The notes: generated by a model not told the origin, from the letters alone. 50,678 nt of DNA from JABCPE02 sp963509715 (GCA_963509715.1 CAUPCB010000008.1:1-50678), one strand, 5' to 3'. Shown: positions 24,425-33,402, numbered from the stretch's first letter. A program made the numbers and translations.

Positions 24425-26080
24425 TTATTCTTTATTTTTCTTTCTCTTAACAAACTTCATGATGTAATCCCATCCGAAGAAAATACTCATCAGTATGGCT
24501 GCTACCCACCAGTAAGAGGTTTTGTTGGCTTCGCCAGTGTTTGTTGCTTTGAACATTCTATCCCAGCGTATACGCCAGCCATTGGCTTGGTAAGAAGAGT
24601 TGTTATCTGTGAAAGAACCTTCTAAACTCAGCCAAGTGAACATAGGCGAGCCCATGATGTGGGTTTCTGGAACAAATCCGAAATATCTGGAATCCAACGA
24701 AGCATCTCTATTATCTCCCATCATGAAATAGTAGTTTTGTTTGACTTCGTATTTGTCAGCAGCTACTTTATTGATGAAAATTTGGTTTCCTTTTACTTCT
24801 AAGATATTGTTTTCGTATTCTCTTATCAGTTTGCTGTACATCGGTATTGTTTCGAGGTTGATGTCTATGATGTCGCCTTTTTTAGGGATTTTGATAGGTC
24901 CATACCAGTCCTTATTCCAGTCTTTGTTCATTGGGAAAATGGTATTGGAAATATCTACTTTGTCAGTGTATATGATTCGTTGTTCCTCTTGAGATTTTTT
25001 AAGGTTAAGATGCATAGAAATATCCTGAACGCCCTTTGGTTCAATGGCAGGTTCTACAGATGCCACACCAGGGATTTCCTTGATTTCTTCAGCCAAAGTA
25101 GGCGTAAGTCCACTGAAAGTGTATGAAAAACCATCAGATGTCTGGTATTCTCTCACAGGCAGGAAACCTACATTTTGGTATAGATGAGGAATGTCCAGCT
25201 GGGTTTTTGCATTGACATTATAGGCCTGTTGGATTTCTGCATCGCCCATTTTTTGCTCTGGTTTTCCGTTTATGAAGAGTTTTCCAGCTTTTATTTCTAA
25301 TACATCTCCTGCCACAGCCACAGCTCTTTTTACATATGGGTCTTTTCTGTCAATAGATGTATGAACACTATCACCAGGGTAGTTGAACACTACAATATCA
25401 TTTCTCTCAACATCACTAAATCCAGGAAGACGGAAATATGGTAATTTGATGTTTTCTACATAGGATTTTGGGTCGTTTTTAGGATTGCCATCTTTAGCTC
25501 TGTCAAATAGAGTAGATTGTAAAAACGGCACCGCCAAAGGTCTCATAGGCAGCCTAAGTCCATATTTTAGTTTATTAACAAAGAGGAAATCTCCCACTAA
25601 AAGCGTTCTCTCCATAGACCCTGTCGGAATACCGAAAGGCTGGAAAGAGAAAGTATGTATCAGCGTAGCAAAAACAGTAGCATAAGTGATAGAACTCCAG
25701 AAAGAATCCTTTTTAATTTCCTCTTCATCAATGTCTTCTTCATCTACAAGCTCAGTAGAAGGAGAGTAATTGACAACAGCCAAATAAACAAAAGGCAACG
25801 CAATTGTCAAAAATTTTTGTCCAAAACTGGTTTTTCCAAATCTTTCCATTAGAAATAAATGAAAAACAGAAATCATCACCGTTCCCACGATAGGGAAATA
25901 GGTAAGAATAACCCACCATTTTGGTCTTTTGGTTTCTTTAAGAATGATGAAATAGTTATAAAACGGGACAAAAGCAAACAGCGGATTGTATCCCATTTTC
26001 TTAAATAACTTCCAAGTGGAAATTCCCAATAATGCGCTGAGAATGAGAATGTATAATGAATAAGTTAGTAAGTATTCCAT
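24425..26080 (-). CDS. lepB: Signal peptidase I, long Bacteroidota form
   Basis: The 551-aa membrane protease removes Sec signal peptides. Four or so hydrophobic segments occur in the first 145 residues. Catalytic Ser155 is in GIPTGSMERTLLVGD and the general-base Lys251 in DPYVKRAVAVAGD; box E, GDNRDASLDSRYFG, lies near residue 470. E. coli LepB has 324 aa. The extra length is the N-terminal membrane part plus an insertion of roughly 180 residues between the Lys box and box E. A final hydrophobic helix (WWVAAILMSIFFGWDYIM) anchors the C-terminus. Confidence 0.95.
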   Translation of the reverse strand: MEYLLTYSLYILILSALLGISTWKLFKKMGYNPLFAFVPFYNYFIILKETKRPKWWVILTYFPIVGTVMISVFHLFLMERFGKTSFGQKFLTIALPFVYLAVVNYSPSTELVDEEDIDEEEIKKDSFWSSITYATVFATLIHTFSFQPFGIPTGSMERTLLVGDFLFVNKLKYGLRLPMRPLAVPFLQSTLFDRAKDGNPKNDPKSYVENIKLPYFRLPGFSDVERNDIVVFNYPGDSVHTSIDRKDPYVKRAVAVAGDVLEIKAGKLFINGKPEQKMGDAEIQQAYNVNAKTQLDIPHLYQNVGFLPVREYQTSDGFSYTFSGLTPTLAEEIKEIPGVASVEPAIEPKGVQDISMHLNLKKSQEEQRIIYTDKVDISNTIFPMNKDWNKDWYGPIKIPKKGDIIDINLETIPMYSKLIREYENNILEVKGNQIFINKVAADKYEVKQNYYFMMGDNRDASLDSRYFGFVPETHIMGSPMFTWLSLEGSFTDNNSSYQANGWRIRWDRMFKATNTGEANKTSYWWVAAILMSIFFGWDYIMKFVKRKKNKE

Positions 26081-26098
26081 TTTGAATATTTTGTAGAT

Positions 26099-26620
26099 TT
26101 AGTTAGGATTGTTTTTCTCTCTTGATTCTATAAGTGAGAAGACTTGGTCCATTGATAGGTTGAACATTTCGTTTTCTTCGGTCACAGGCGAGAAGTAAAA
26201 TTTTAGTTTTTCCTCCCCAAATTCAGCGATTAGTTTCTCCCAGCCTTCATTTCCTATAACCATAAAACTAAGCGTATCGCCACCCAAAGAAGGTTTGAAC
26301 CAGCAGAGTTTGTATTTATCATCGATGAATTTTCCGATAGATTTTAGTGTTGTATCTCTATCCCATGCATCTTCAGCATAAGGGATAACTGCCTCTTTTT
26401 CATCTTTTTTTAGGATAACAGTATCTAGTGCACCTTCCTTTTCAGAAGGGATGGTTTTCCATTCTATTTGGTCTGTTTCGCTCAGCTCATCATTGACATA
26501 GCTCACGATATCTTCATCATATTCTCTCCAGTCAACCCAGATAATATTTTCATTATCAAAAAAAGTTTCAATATTTTCAATAGGATTGTCTGCTAAAAAA
26601 GTTCTGATTTCTTCAGTCAT
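26099..26620 (-). CDS. Conserved-type hypothetical protein (173 aa)
   Basis: An acidic soluble protein with no signal peptide or membrane segment, rich in Trp/Asp motifs (IIWVDWREYDEDIV; AEDAWDRDTTLKSIG; YKLCWFKPSLGGDTL). I do not recognise a family. It precedes lepB by 18 nt on the same strand and has its own -7 box (TATATTTG, complement of 26637-26644) right after the dapB terminator, so it probably forms a two-gene unit with lepB. A function is not evident. Confidence 0.75.
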   Translation of the reverse strand: MTEEIRTFLADNPIENIETFFDNENIIWVDWREYDEDIVSYVNDELSETDQIEWKTIPSEKEGALDTVILKKDEKEAVIPYAEDAWDRDTTLKSIGKFIDDKYKLCWFKPSLGGDTLSFMVIGNEGWEKLIAEFGEEKLKFYFSPVTEENEMFNLSMDQVFSLIESREKNNPN

Positions 26621-26643
26621 AATTTTCTATTTAGTGCAAATAT

Positions 26644-26670
26644 AAAAAAAAGGCTAAATATTTGCCTTTT
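26644..26670 (-). terminator. Terminator after dapB
   Basis: On the minus strand AAAAGGC, an AAATATTTA loop, GCCTTTT and a U-run. It ends the parA-parB-DUF5683-dapB unit just before the promoter box of the next gene. Confidence 0.8.
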
Positions 26671-26677
26671 CTTATTC

Positions 26678-27379
26678 TTATAATCCTAAAACTTCTTTTA
26701 CAGTAAAGTTCCCTTTTCTTCCGATAATCCATTCAGAGGCAATTACAGCTCCTAATGCAAAGCCATTTCGGCTGAAAGCGGTGTGTTTTATCTCGATTTC
26801 ATCCACTTCAGAACGGTAAGTTATGATGTGGGTTCCAGGGACTTCTTCTTCTCTTACAGCCTTGATGCCCAGTTCTTTACCCAAAGTTTCATCTAATTTC
26901 CATTTTTCAAAATCAGAATTAGAAATAATGTCCTGCGCAAGAGAAATCGCTGTTCCGCTCGGTTTGTCCAGCTTGTGGATGTGGTGAATTTCTTCTAATT
27001 GGCAGTCATAGTCATTGTTAAAAGGTTTCATCAGCTGAGCCAATTTTTCATTCAAAGCGAAGAATAAATTCACTCCCAGACTAAAATTAGACCCATACAA
27101 AAATGCAGAGTTGTTTTCTATGCAGATTTTTTCTATTTCAGATTTTTTCTCGAGCCAGCCTGTGGTTCCGCATACTACGGGAATGCCCTGTTCGAGGCAG
27201 AATTTGATATTTCCAAATGCAGATTCTGGGCTAGAGAACTCTATCACTACATCAGGATTATATAGGTTTTCCAAAGTGGGAGATTCATTGAGCCGAGCCA
27301 CTATTTCATGTCCTCGTGTTTGAGCTATTTTATCAATAATCTGCCCCATTTTTCCGTATCCTACTAATGCTATTTTCAT
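26678..27379 (-). CDS. dapB: 4-hydroxy-tetrahydrodipicolinate reductase
   Basis: The 233-aa enzyme of lysine/diaminopimelate synthesis opens with MKIALVGYGKMGQIID (the NAD(P)H-binding GxGxMG-type motif). It has VVCGTTGW, the catalytic-region HHIHKLDKPSGTA (Lys and His), and a Gly/Ala C-terminal end. It is shorter than the E. coli enzyme (273 aa), as usual in Bacteroidota. It begins 5 nt after the DUF5683 gene and ends at a terminator. Confidence 0.95.
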   Translation of the reverse strand: MKIALVGYGKMGQIIDKIAQTRGHEIVARLNESPTLENLYNPDVVIEFSSPESAFGNIKFCLEQGIPVVCGTTGWLEKKSEIEKICIENNSAFLYGSNFSLGVNLFFALNEKLAQLMKPFNNDYDCQLEEIHHIHKLDKPSGTAISLAQDIISNSDFEKWKLDETLGKELGIKAVREEEVPGTHIITYRSEVDEIEIKHTAFSRNGFALGAVIASEWIIGRKGNFTVKEVLGL

Positions 27380-27384
27380 TGGTT

Positions 27385-27981
27385 TTAAAATTTATATCTT
27401 AGAGCAAGACCTGCCTTTGCTGTATGTACTGGGTCTGTGTAATCGTGCAGAATGGTCGGTGAAATCGCTAAATCAGGGTCTTTACGCCCTTCATCAAGGT
27501 GGGCATCTACCACAGCATCTATGATGTTTAGCAGATAGATTCCCGCAGTGATAGCGATAGCATAGTCGCGATATCTTCTTCTGGAATCTTGGGTGTTTCC
27601 AAGGGCAGTCTTTAAATCCAGTCCTGTAATTCCAGAAAACTCGTGTGGTTCGCCGTTTAGCTCTGCCTCAAAAGCATTTTTGTATCTTCTGTATTGTTTT
27701 TGGTTCCAAATGATGAAGCCTACTCCTGTTCCTATCGCTCCCCAGACAATAGGGATTTTCCAGTATTTACGATTGTAGTACTGTCCCCAGCCAGGGATGA
27801 TGGCAGACCGCCAGCCTGCTTTGGTAGGGCTGAGTCCAGAGTAAGAAGTTTTCTTATTATGGAGTAGCTCTATATCTGTGACTATTTCGTTTTCTACCTG
27901 CACTGAGTCTTTTTTCTCTGCTTCTTGTGCAAAGAAAAAATAGGAAATAAACACGAATATAAAACCGAATAATTTTTTCAT
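27385..27981 (-). CDS. DUF5683-domain membrane protein
   Basis: The 198-aa protein has a signal peptide (FFFAQ) and then the DUF5683 core GWRSAIIPGWGQYYNRKYWK (about residues 56-75) followed by two hydrophobic stretches (IPIVWGAIGTGVGFIIWN; YAIAITAGIYLLNIIDAVVDA). The family is widespread in Flavobacteriia in exactly this position between parB and dapB. Its function is unknown. It starts 5 nt after the parB stop. Confidence 0.87.
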   Translation of the reverse strand: MKKLFGFIFVFISYFFFAQEAEKKDSVQVENEIVTDIELLHNKKTSYSGLSPTKAGWRSAIIPGWGQYYNRKYWKIPIVWGAIGTGVGFIIWNQKQYRRYKNAFEAELNGEPHEFSGITGLDLKTALGNTQDSRRRYRDYAIAITAGIYLLNIIDAVVDAHLDEGRKDPDLAISPTILHDYTDPVHTAKAGLALRYKF

Positions 27982-27986
27982 TTGAT

Positions 27987-28874
27987 TTAGTTAAAATAAG
28001 AGAGGATTTTCTCTAATTCTTCTTCATTGTCAAAGTTAAGGACTATTTTCCCTTTGTCTCCCTTTGCAGAAGATTTTATTTCTACTTTTAATGCCAGAGC
28101 ATCAGCAAGGGTTTTTTCAGCTCTGCGAAGGTTGTTCGGAAGAGTTTTTGGCTCCTTGGAAATAGAAATTTCTTTTGGACTTTTGAAATGTTTTGCAGCT
28201 TCTTCCGCCTGTCTTACACTTAGTCTGTTGTTTACAATTTGTTTGAATAAAACCTGCTGGTCTTTAGGGTTTTCTAAACTTAAAATTGCTCTTCCGTGTC
28301 CAGCGGAAATGTCACCATTTCGGATTGCCTGCTGAACATCTGGGTTTAGTTTTAGAAGTCGGATAGAGTTGGTAATTGTACTTCTCTCTTTCCCTACACG
28401 CTGGCTGAGCGCTTCCTGCGTAAGACCAATTTCCTCTAATAATCTCTGATAGGTAAGGGCTACTTCTATGGCGTCTAAGTCTTCTCTTTGGATGTTTTCC
28501 ACCAAAGCCATTTCCAGCAGCTCTTGGTCATTTACCAGCCTTACATAGGCAGGAATTTCTTTTAGACCAGCCATTTTGGAGGCACGGTATCTTCTTTCCC
28601 CAGAAATAATCTCAAATTTAGCTCCGTCTTTTCTTACCGTTATGGGTTGTATAATCCCTAAAACCTTGATGGATTCGGCAAGTTCCTGCAATGCCTTTTC
28701 ATCAAAATGAGTTCTTGGCTGGTTGGCATTAGGATAGATATCCTCGATAGGAATTTCTACAATATTTCCTACCAAATCCTTTGCTCCTGCATCTGTCGCA
28801 GACTGCACGGCTTTGGACTCAGCACTTAGAATAGCTCCGAGACCACGCCCCATAGCTCTTTTTTTATCTTTCAT
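27987..28874 (-). CDS. parB: Chromosome-partitioning protein ParB
   Basis: The 295-aa protein has the ParB CTPase/nuclease-like domain with GERRYRASKMAGLKEIPAYV (about residues 94-113) and NANQPRTHFD, then a helix-turn-helix (LTQEALSQRVGKERSTITNSIRLL) for parS binding and a short dimerisation tail. It loads on parS as a sliding clamp and works with ParA to segregate replicated origins. It is 53 nt downstream of parA on the same strand. Confidence 0.96.
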   Translation of the reverse strand: MKDKKRAMGRGLGAILSAESKAVQSATDAGAKDLVGNIVEIPIEDIYPNANQPRTHFDEKALQELAESIKVLGIIQPITVRKDGAKFEIISGERRYRASKMAGLKEIPAYVRLVNDQELLEMALVENIQREDLDAIEVALTYQRLLEEIGLTQEALSQRVGKERSTITNSIRLLKLNPDVQQAIRNGDISAGHGRAILSLENPKDQQVLFKQIVNNRLSVRQAEEAAKHFKSPKEISISKEPKTLPNNLRRAEKTLADALALKVEIKSSAKGDKGKIVLNFDNEEELEKILSYFN

Positions 28875-28927
28875 AGATTTTGTATGTTTACGAACGCTCT
28901 TTTAGTCTTAAATATTATAAGAGCGAT

Positions 28928-29731
28928 TTACTTTTTTGATTTTTTACTTTCCTTCTTTTTGCTCGGAATTTTTTGTTCATTTTTCAGCAAAATTTCCTCC
29001 GCCAGCTGTATATACTGCACGGCTCCTTTGCTCTCTGCATCGTATTTTAGGATACTTTCACCAAAACTCGGCGCCTCGCTCAGACGCGTATTTCTGCTGA
29101 TGATAGTTTCGAAAACGATTTCAGGGAAATGTGAGTTGGTTTCCTCTACCACTTGGTTAGAAAGCCTTAGACGAGAGTCAAACATTGTTAGAAGAAGCCC
29201 TTCAATGTCTAAGTTAGGATTGTGGAAACTTTGTATGTTTTTGATGGTGTTTAGAAGTTTTCCAAGTCCCTCTAATGCGAAATATTCACACTGAACAGGG
29301 ATGATAACCGAATCTGCAGCAGTAAGTGCATTGATGGTGATAAGCCCCAAACTCGGCGCGCAGTCTATAATGATATAGTCGTATTCGTTTTTTATCTCCT
29401 TCAAAGCTTCTTTCAGCATGTATTCACGGTTTTCCTTGTCCACCAGTTCTATCTCTGCCGCTACTAAATCTATATGAGATGGGATAATATCTACATTTGG
29501 CGAAGAAGTAGGGAGGATGCACTCACGAACTTTGGCGTGATGTTCCAAAAGGTCATATGTGGAATATGTAACTTCGTCTACACCCAGACCAGAAGTAGCA
29601 TTGGCCTGTGGGTCTGCATCTATTAACAAAACTTTTTTCTCTAAAACGCCCAATGCAGAGGCTAGATTTACCGAAGTGGTAGTTTTTCCTACACCTCCTT
29701 TTTGATTGGCAACACCTATAATTTTACCCAT
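28928..29731 (-). CDS. parA: Chromosome-partitioning ATPase ParA
   Basis: The 267-aa deviant-Walker ATPase starts at 29731 with MGKIIGVANQKGGVGKTTTS (Walker A KGGVGKTT). It also has LLIDADPQANATSGLG and YDYIIIDCAPSLGL. An in-frame ATG 19 codons earlier (29788) is rejected because the added residues are unlike ParA and would reach into the promoter region. It drives origin segregation with ParB. The stretch upstream holds DnaA boxes and a partial parS. Confidence 0.95.
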   Translation of the reverse strand: MGKIIGVANQKGGVGKTTTSVNLASALGVLEKKVLLIDADPQANATSGLGVDEVTYSTYDLLEHHAKVRECILPTSSPNVDIIPSHIDLVAAEIELVDKENREYMLKEALKEIKNEYDYIIIDCAPSLGLITINALTAADSVIIPVQCEYFALEGLGKLLNTIKNIQSFHNPNLDIEGLLLTMFDSRLRLSNQVVEETNSHFPEIVFETIISRNTRLSEAPSFGESILKYDAESKGAVQYIQLAEEILLKNEQKIPSKKKESKKSKK

Positions 29732-29770
29732 ATTCAAAATATTAGGCTTCAAAAATACAATTATTTTTAA

Positions 29771-29872
29771 TGTTTCACGGTATGTCAAAAATCAATAATT
29801 CTGTAAAATATTATAAATCAAAAGATTAACTATTCGTAAATTTATCCACACATTTCTTATCTTTGTGGATAA
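29771..29872. promoter_or_regulatory. Two perfect inverted DnaA boxes and a half parS-like site between parA and prmC
   Basis: TTATCCACA (29842-29850) and its reverse complement TGTGGATAA (29864-29872) are both exact DnaA boxes, in inverted orientation with 13 nt between; the palindrome is 10 bp per arm. TGTTTCACG (29771-29779) equals the left part of the general parS site TGTTTCACGTGAAACA, but the right half does not match. The stretch between is very AT-rich. A TATCTTTG box (29858-29865) for prmC overlaps the second DnaA box. Confidence 0.55.
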
Positions 29873-29882
29873 AATTTTTTCA

Positions 29883-30728
29883 ATGACCATCATTCAAGTC
29901 AAAAATCTTTTTTCCGAGGAGCTTCAAAGCCTTTATACTTCGGCAGAGTGCAAAGAATTATTTTTTATTTTCTGTGAAAAAATATTGAATCTGAATAAGA
30001 TAGATATTCGCTCACAGCTCGAAAATTCTATTTCTGCCGAAAACCAAAAAGAGTTTTTGAAAACCGTATCCATACTAAAAGAAGGGAAACCTTATCAGCA
30101 GATTTTGGGTGAAACTTATTTTTATGGAAATAAATTTTTCGTTGATGAAAATGTCCTCATTCCACGCCCTGAAACAGAGGAGCTGATAGAATTGATAGAA
30201 AGCAGACTAAGCCATCTGAAAAAAGAAAAACTAAAAATTCTGGATGTAGGGACAGGGAGCGGCTGCATCAGTATTTCTTTGGCAAAAATATTCCCAAATG
30301 CAGAGGTCAGCAGTATTGACATTTCTGAAAAAGCACTAAATGTAGCCCAAAAAAATGCCGATTTTCATAAGGTGAAAGTCAATTTTATTCAGAAAGATTA
30401 TTTGACTGGAAAACTGGATGAAATTTATGATGTCATAGTGAGCAATCCTCCGTATATAGATGTTTTAGAAAAGGAAGAAATTTCGCATTCTGTGAAGAAT
30501 TTTGAACCAAATATAGCACTTTTCGCTCCTGAAAACAGAGTTCTTGCCTTTTATGAAAAAATAGCCCAAGACTCTGAAAACCACCTGAAAAAAGGAGGTT
30601 CTGTTTTTTTGGAAATTAATCAAAAATTAGGAAAAGAAACATTGCAGCTGTTTCAGGATGTTCTTGCGAAATCCGAACTTATAAAGGATTTATCAGAAAA
30701 TGACCGATTTGTGATTGGCGAAAAATAA
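29883..30728 (+). CDS. prmC: Peptide-chain release factor N5-glutamine methyltransferase
   Basis: With the ATG at 29883 the protein is 281 aa and begins MTIIQVKNLF. An upstream GTG at 29865 overlaps the -7 box and is rejected. The SAM-binding motif ILDVGTGSGCISISLAK and the family signature VSNPPYI (the NPPY catalytic motif) are clear. It methylates the Gln of the GGQ motif in release factors. The implied leader is only about 10 nt. The transcript ends at a hairpin shared with the converging gene. Confidence 0.94.
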   Translation: MTIIQVKNLFSEELQSLYTSAECKELFFIFCEKILNLNKIDIRSQLENSISAENQKEFLKTVSILKEGKPYQQILGETYFYGNKFFVDENVLIPRPETEELIELIESRLSHLKKEKLKILDVGTGSGCISISLAKIFPNAEVSSIDISEKALNVAQKNADFHKVKVNFIQKDYLTGKLDEIYDVIVSNPPYIDVLEKEEISHSVKNFEPNIALFAPENRVLAFYEKIAQDSENHLKKGGSVFLEINQKLGKETLQLFQDVLAKSELIKDLSENDRFVIGEK

Positions 30729-30756
30729 AATCCCTCTAAATTATAAGAGGGATTTT
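30727..30756. terminator. Bidirectional terminator after prmC
   Basis: AAAATCCCTCT and AGAGGGATTTT form an 11-bp stem with a short A/T loop, flanked by A and T runs, between converging genes. Confidence 0.85.
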
Positions 30757-30760
30757 ATTT

Positions 30761-31324
30761 TTATTTGCTGTTGTATTTTTCTAAAATTTCTCTGATGTCA
30801 CGGTCGCCTACCATCTGGTCTACTTCCTTCGCGATTTCTGGTTTGTCAGAAAGCAGAGCTTTTAGTTTTTTCTTGTATCTGCCTTTTACAGGAATGTTTA
30901 CAATCTCATCGCCTTTTACGAAATAGTCTTCGTGCTCGTAGTTGGCATCCCAAGTGTCAGCTCTGTAGCTGAAATATCTTCTGTACCAAGAAACATCTCC
31001 TTGCAGCATGATTTCAAATAATTTTCCGTTTTTCTTTAGTTCTGGTATTTGTCGGAAAACTCTTTTGTTCATTTTTCTATCGGTGAATTCAAGGTAAAAA
31101 ATATCCTTGTCCCAAAGTCTTACCGCTTGTCTTTTTTCGCCGACTTTAAAGCCGTTTTCAAAAACCAACGGATTGAATTTGTTTTTGCTCAATACATGAG
31201 GATAAAGATTAGCCTTGGTAGAAATAGTATCAGTAGAAATTACAGGAATGTATCTAATGTCTGTCTGCTGAGCCTTTGCTAATGAAATGATACTCAACAA
31301 GATAAATGCAAATGTTTTTTTCAT
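30761..31324 (-). CDS. Secreted protein of unknown function (187 aa)
   Basis: A signal peptide (LAKAQ, about residue 18) is followed by a basic, aromatic-rich protein (DVSWYRRYFSYRADTWDANYEHED) with a Lys-rich C-terminal helical region (KGRYKKKLKALLSDKPEIAKEVDQM). No enzymatic motif is seen and I recognise no family. It probably works in the periplasm or on the outer membrane. It starts 30 nt after the gcvT stop and could be the last gene of that operon. Confidence 0.72.
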   Translation of the reverse strand: MKKTFAFILLSIISLAKAQQTDIRYIPVISTDTISTKANLYPHVLSKNKFNPLVFENGFKVGEKRQAVRLWDKDIFYLEFTDRKMNKRVFRQIPELKKNGKLFEIMLQGDVSWYRRYFSYRADTWDANYEHEDYFVKGDEIVNIPVKGRYKKKLKALLSDKPEIAKEVDQMVGDRDIREILEKYNSK

Positions 31325-31354
31325 AAATATAATCTAAAAAATTTAATTAAAATC

Positions 31355-32437
31355 TTAAACAAAAGGCGTTTTTACCACCTTTGCAGGAATGTTTTTATTT
31401 CTTATTTGGATGAAAATAGCAGAATCTGGTTTAGAAAACTCAGTTTTTACATAAGCCAGACCAAGTCCTATTTTCTTCATTGGCGAAGATGTTCCAGATG
31501 TCACTTTTCCGATGACATTTCCTTCTGCGTCCACCACAGGGTAGTCGTGTCTTGGAACGCCTTTATCTAGTAATTCAAAACCAACTAACTTGCGGGAAAC
31601 GCCTTCTTCTTTTTGTTTTTTGAAAAATTCAGCATCCACGAAATCACCTTTCCCAAGTTTTGTAATCCAGCCTAGACCAGCTTCCAACGGAGAAGTAGAA
31701 TCATCAATATCATTGCCATAGAGGCAGAATCCTTTTTCTAATCTCAGCGTATCTCTTGCTGCCAGCCCGCATGGCACGAGGCCTTCCTCTTTTCCCGCTT
31801 CTGTGAGGGCGTTCCAGAGCTGCTCGACATTTTCATTTTTAAAATAAATCTCAAATCCGCCGCTTCCTGTGTAGCCTGTGTTTGAGATGATTACATCCTG
31901 CACGCCGTCCACCGTTCCGATAGTGAAATGATAATAAGGGATTTCGGAAAGATTAGTGCTGGTTAGCTTTTGTAAAATCTGTGTTGCCAAAGGCCCTTGG
32001 ATAGCGATTAGAGAAGTTTCATCGGAAATATTGGTCATTTTTGCTCCGAATTTTTCATTGAATTTAGAAATATGATTCCAGTCTTTTTCAATGTTAGAAG
32101 CATTGACCACCACGAAATATGCTTCGTCCGCCATTTTGTAGATGATGAGGTCATCCACTATTCCTCCTTGTCCGTTCGGAAGGCAGGAATATTGGGCTTT
32201 TCCATCAGTCAGCGTATTTAGGTCGTTGGTAGTTACATATTGCAGAAGGTCTTTTGCGCCTGCGCCTTCTATGATGAACTGTCCCATGTGCGATACATCA
32301 AACATTCCTGCTTTTTCTCTAACAGCGAAATGTTCTTCCGTTACGCCAGCATACTGGACAGGCATATCAAAACCAGCGAAAGGCACCATTTTAGCGCCGA
32401 GTTCTACATGTTTGTTATAAAGTGCTGTTTTTTTCAT
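31355..32437 (-). CDS. gcvT: Aminomethyltransferase, T protein of the glycine cleavage system
   Basis: The 360-aa protein transfers the aminomethyl carbon from lipoylated GcvH to tetrahydrofolate, releasing ammonia. The N-terminal GAKMVPFAGFDMPVQYAGV and MFDVSHMGQF, then YTGSGGFEIYF and the C-terminal GKVTSGTSSPMKKIGLGLAYV are all family hallmarks. Its ATG overlaps the stop of the preceding lipoprotein gene (ATGA), so translation is probably coupled. gcvP lies about 8 kb away in its own unit. Confidence 0.97.
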   Translation of the reverse strand: MKKTALYNKHVELGAKMVPFAGFDMPVQYAGVTEEHFAVREKAGMFDVSHMGQFIIEGAGAKDLLQYVTTNDLNTLTDGKAQYSCLPNGQGGIVDDLIIYKMADEAYFVVVNASNIEKDWNHISKFNEKFGAKMTNISDETSLIAIQGPLATQILQKLTSTNLSEIPYYHFTIGTVDGVQDVIISNTGYTGSGGFEIYFKNENVEQLWNALTEAGKEEGLVPCGLAARDTLRLEKGFCLYGNDIDDSTSPLEAGLGWITKLGKGDFVDAEFFKKQKEEGVSRKLVGFELLDKGVPRHDYPVVDAEGNVIGKVTSGTSSPMKKIGLGLAYVKTEFSKPDSAIFIQIRNKNIPAKVVKTPFV

Positions 32438-32940
32438 TTTTTTAAATTTAAATGATTATATAATTTTGAGTATTTTATGTCTATAATTTGTTTTGTAATG
32501 TAATCCCAAGTTTTATTGTTTTGAATATTAGTTTTAGAATATTCTTTTTTATCAGTTTTTATTATGATTTTTGTGGTAGGGAGATCAATTATCAGTTCTT
32601 TGCTTGGTTTTCCCTTTTCAAAATCCTCTAAATCAATTCTATCAATGAACGCCTCCCAGTCTTTATTATTGTTGTTTAATGACAAATTTGCTATGGTTTT
32701 TTTATCAGTTACACCTTCTGTAAGACGATAAATAATAGAATCCTTGGTTATCACTAAATATACATTTTTACCACCTGTATCTCCTCCTGTTTGAGAATAA
32801 ATTATCCTTTCTATTTTCTCAGCATTTTGTTTTTCAGAAATGCTGGTTTTCTGAGTGTCTGAGCTGGTGGCTATTGTTTTCTCTGTTCCATTACAAGAAT
32901 GAAGCCAATACAAAACGAAAATAAAGAAAAACTTTTTCAT
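32434..32940 (-). CDS. Small lipoprotein, paralogue of its upstream neighbour (168 aa)
   Basis: The lipoprotein signal ends WLHSC (Cys16). The C-terminal half, DWEAFIDRIDLEDF ... IIIKTDKKEYSK ... WDYI, lines up with the neighbouring 150-aa protein (NWEAFTKKINLNKF ... IIIKTDKKTYRK ... WYDL), so the two arose by tandem duplication. One kept a lipobox while the other has a plain signal peptide. Function is unknown. Its stop overlaps the gcvT start. Confidence 0.75.
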   Translation of the reverse strand: MKKFFFIFVLYWLHSCNGTEKTIATSSDTQKTSISEKQNAEKIERIIYSQTGGDTGGKNVYLVITKDSIIYRLTEGVTDKKTIANLSLNNNNKDWEAFIDRIDLEDFEKGKPSKELIIDLPTTKIIIKTDKKEYSKTNIQNNKTWDYITKQIIDIKYSKLYNHLNLKK

Positions 32941-32949
32941 AAAATTTAT

Positions 32950-33402
32950 TTATTCATAAATACTTTTCTTCCCAAATTCTTTTGCGATGATTTGTAGTAA
33001 ATCATACCAAACTTTCCTGTCATGGTCGTTGCCGCTGGCGTTCATTTTTCTATAAGTCTTTTTATCAGTTTTGATGATAATGACCTCGTCCTGCCCATCA
33101 AAAGCCTGTTGGTTAGGGCCTTCTCTCAGTTTTTTGAATTTGTTCAGATTTATTTTTTTAGTGAAAGCTTCCCAGTTCTTGGGTGTGTTTGGTAGCGAAA
33201 TTTCCTTTGGGAGTTCTTCTTTTTGTCCCATTAGAGGTTTTGCGCTAAATTCTTTTTTTAGAGAATTGAGGGTGTATTGGCTTGAATAAAGAGCCATTCC
33301 TCCAAATATATGGACTTCTACCTGCTGTATTTTCTCCTGTCCGTGCAGGGAAATGGAAACAAAGGCCAATGCAAAAAATAGTTTTAGCAATAATTTTTTC
33401 AT
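32950..33402 (-). CDS. Small exported protein, paralogue of the adjacent lipoprotein (150 aa)
   Basis: Signal peptide with a SISLHGQ end (about residue 22). The mature part ends in the domain shared with the next gene (WEAF, KINLNKF, IIIKTDKKTYRK). Its start overlaps the idi stop (ATGA) and its stop is 9 nt before the next start, so idi, the two paralogues and gcvT read as one operon. I recognise no domain family. A role in glycine or isoprenoid metabolism is not implied by position alone. Confidence 0.75.
   Translation of the reverse strand: MKKLLLKLFFALAFVSISLHGQEKIQQVEVHIFGGMALYSSQYTLNSLKKEFSAKPLMGQKEELPKEISLPNTPKNWEAFTKKINLNKFKKLREGPNQQAFDGQDEVIIIKTDKKTYRKMNASGNDHDRKVWYDLLQIIAKEFGKKSIYE

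Noticed and set aside
31325..31354. Gaps around gcvT and gcvP inspected for glycine riboswitches.
   Set aside because: gcvT starts inside an ATGA overlap and the gcvP leader is about 36 nt, too short for the aptamer.
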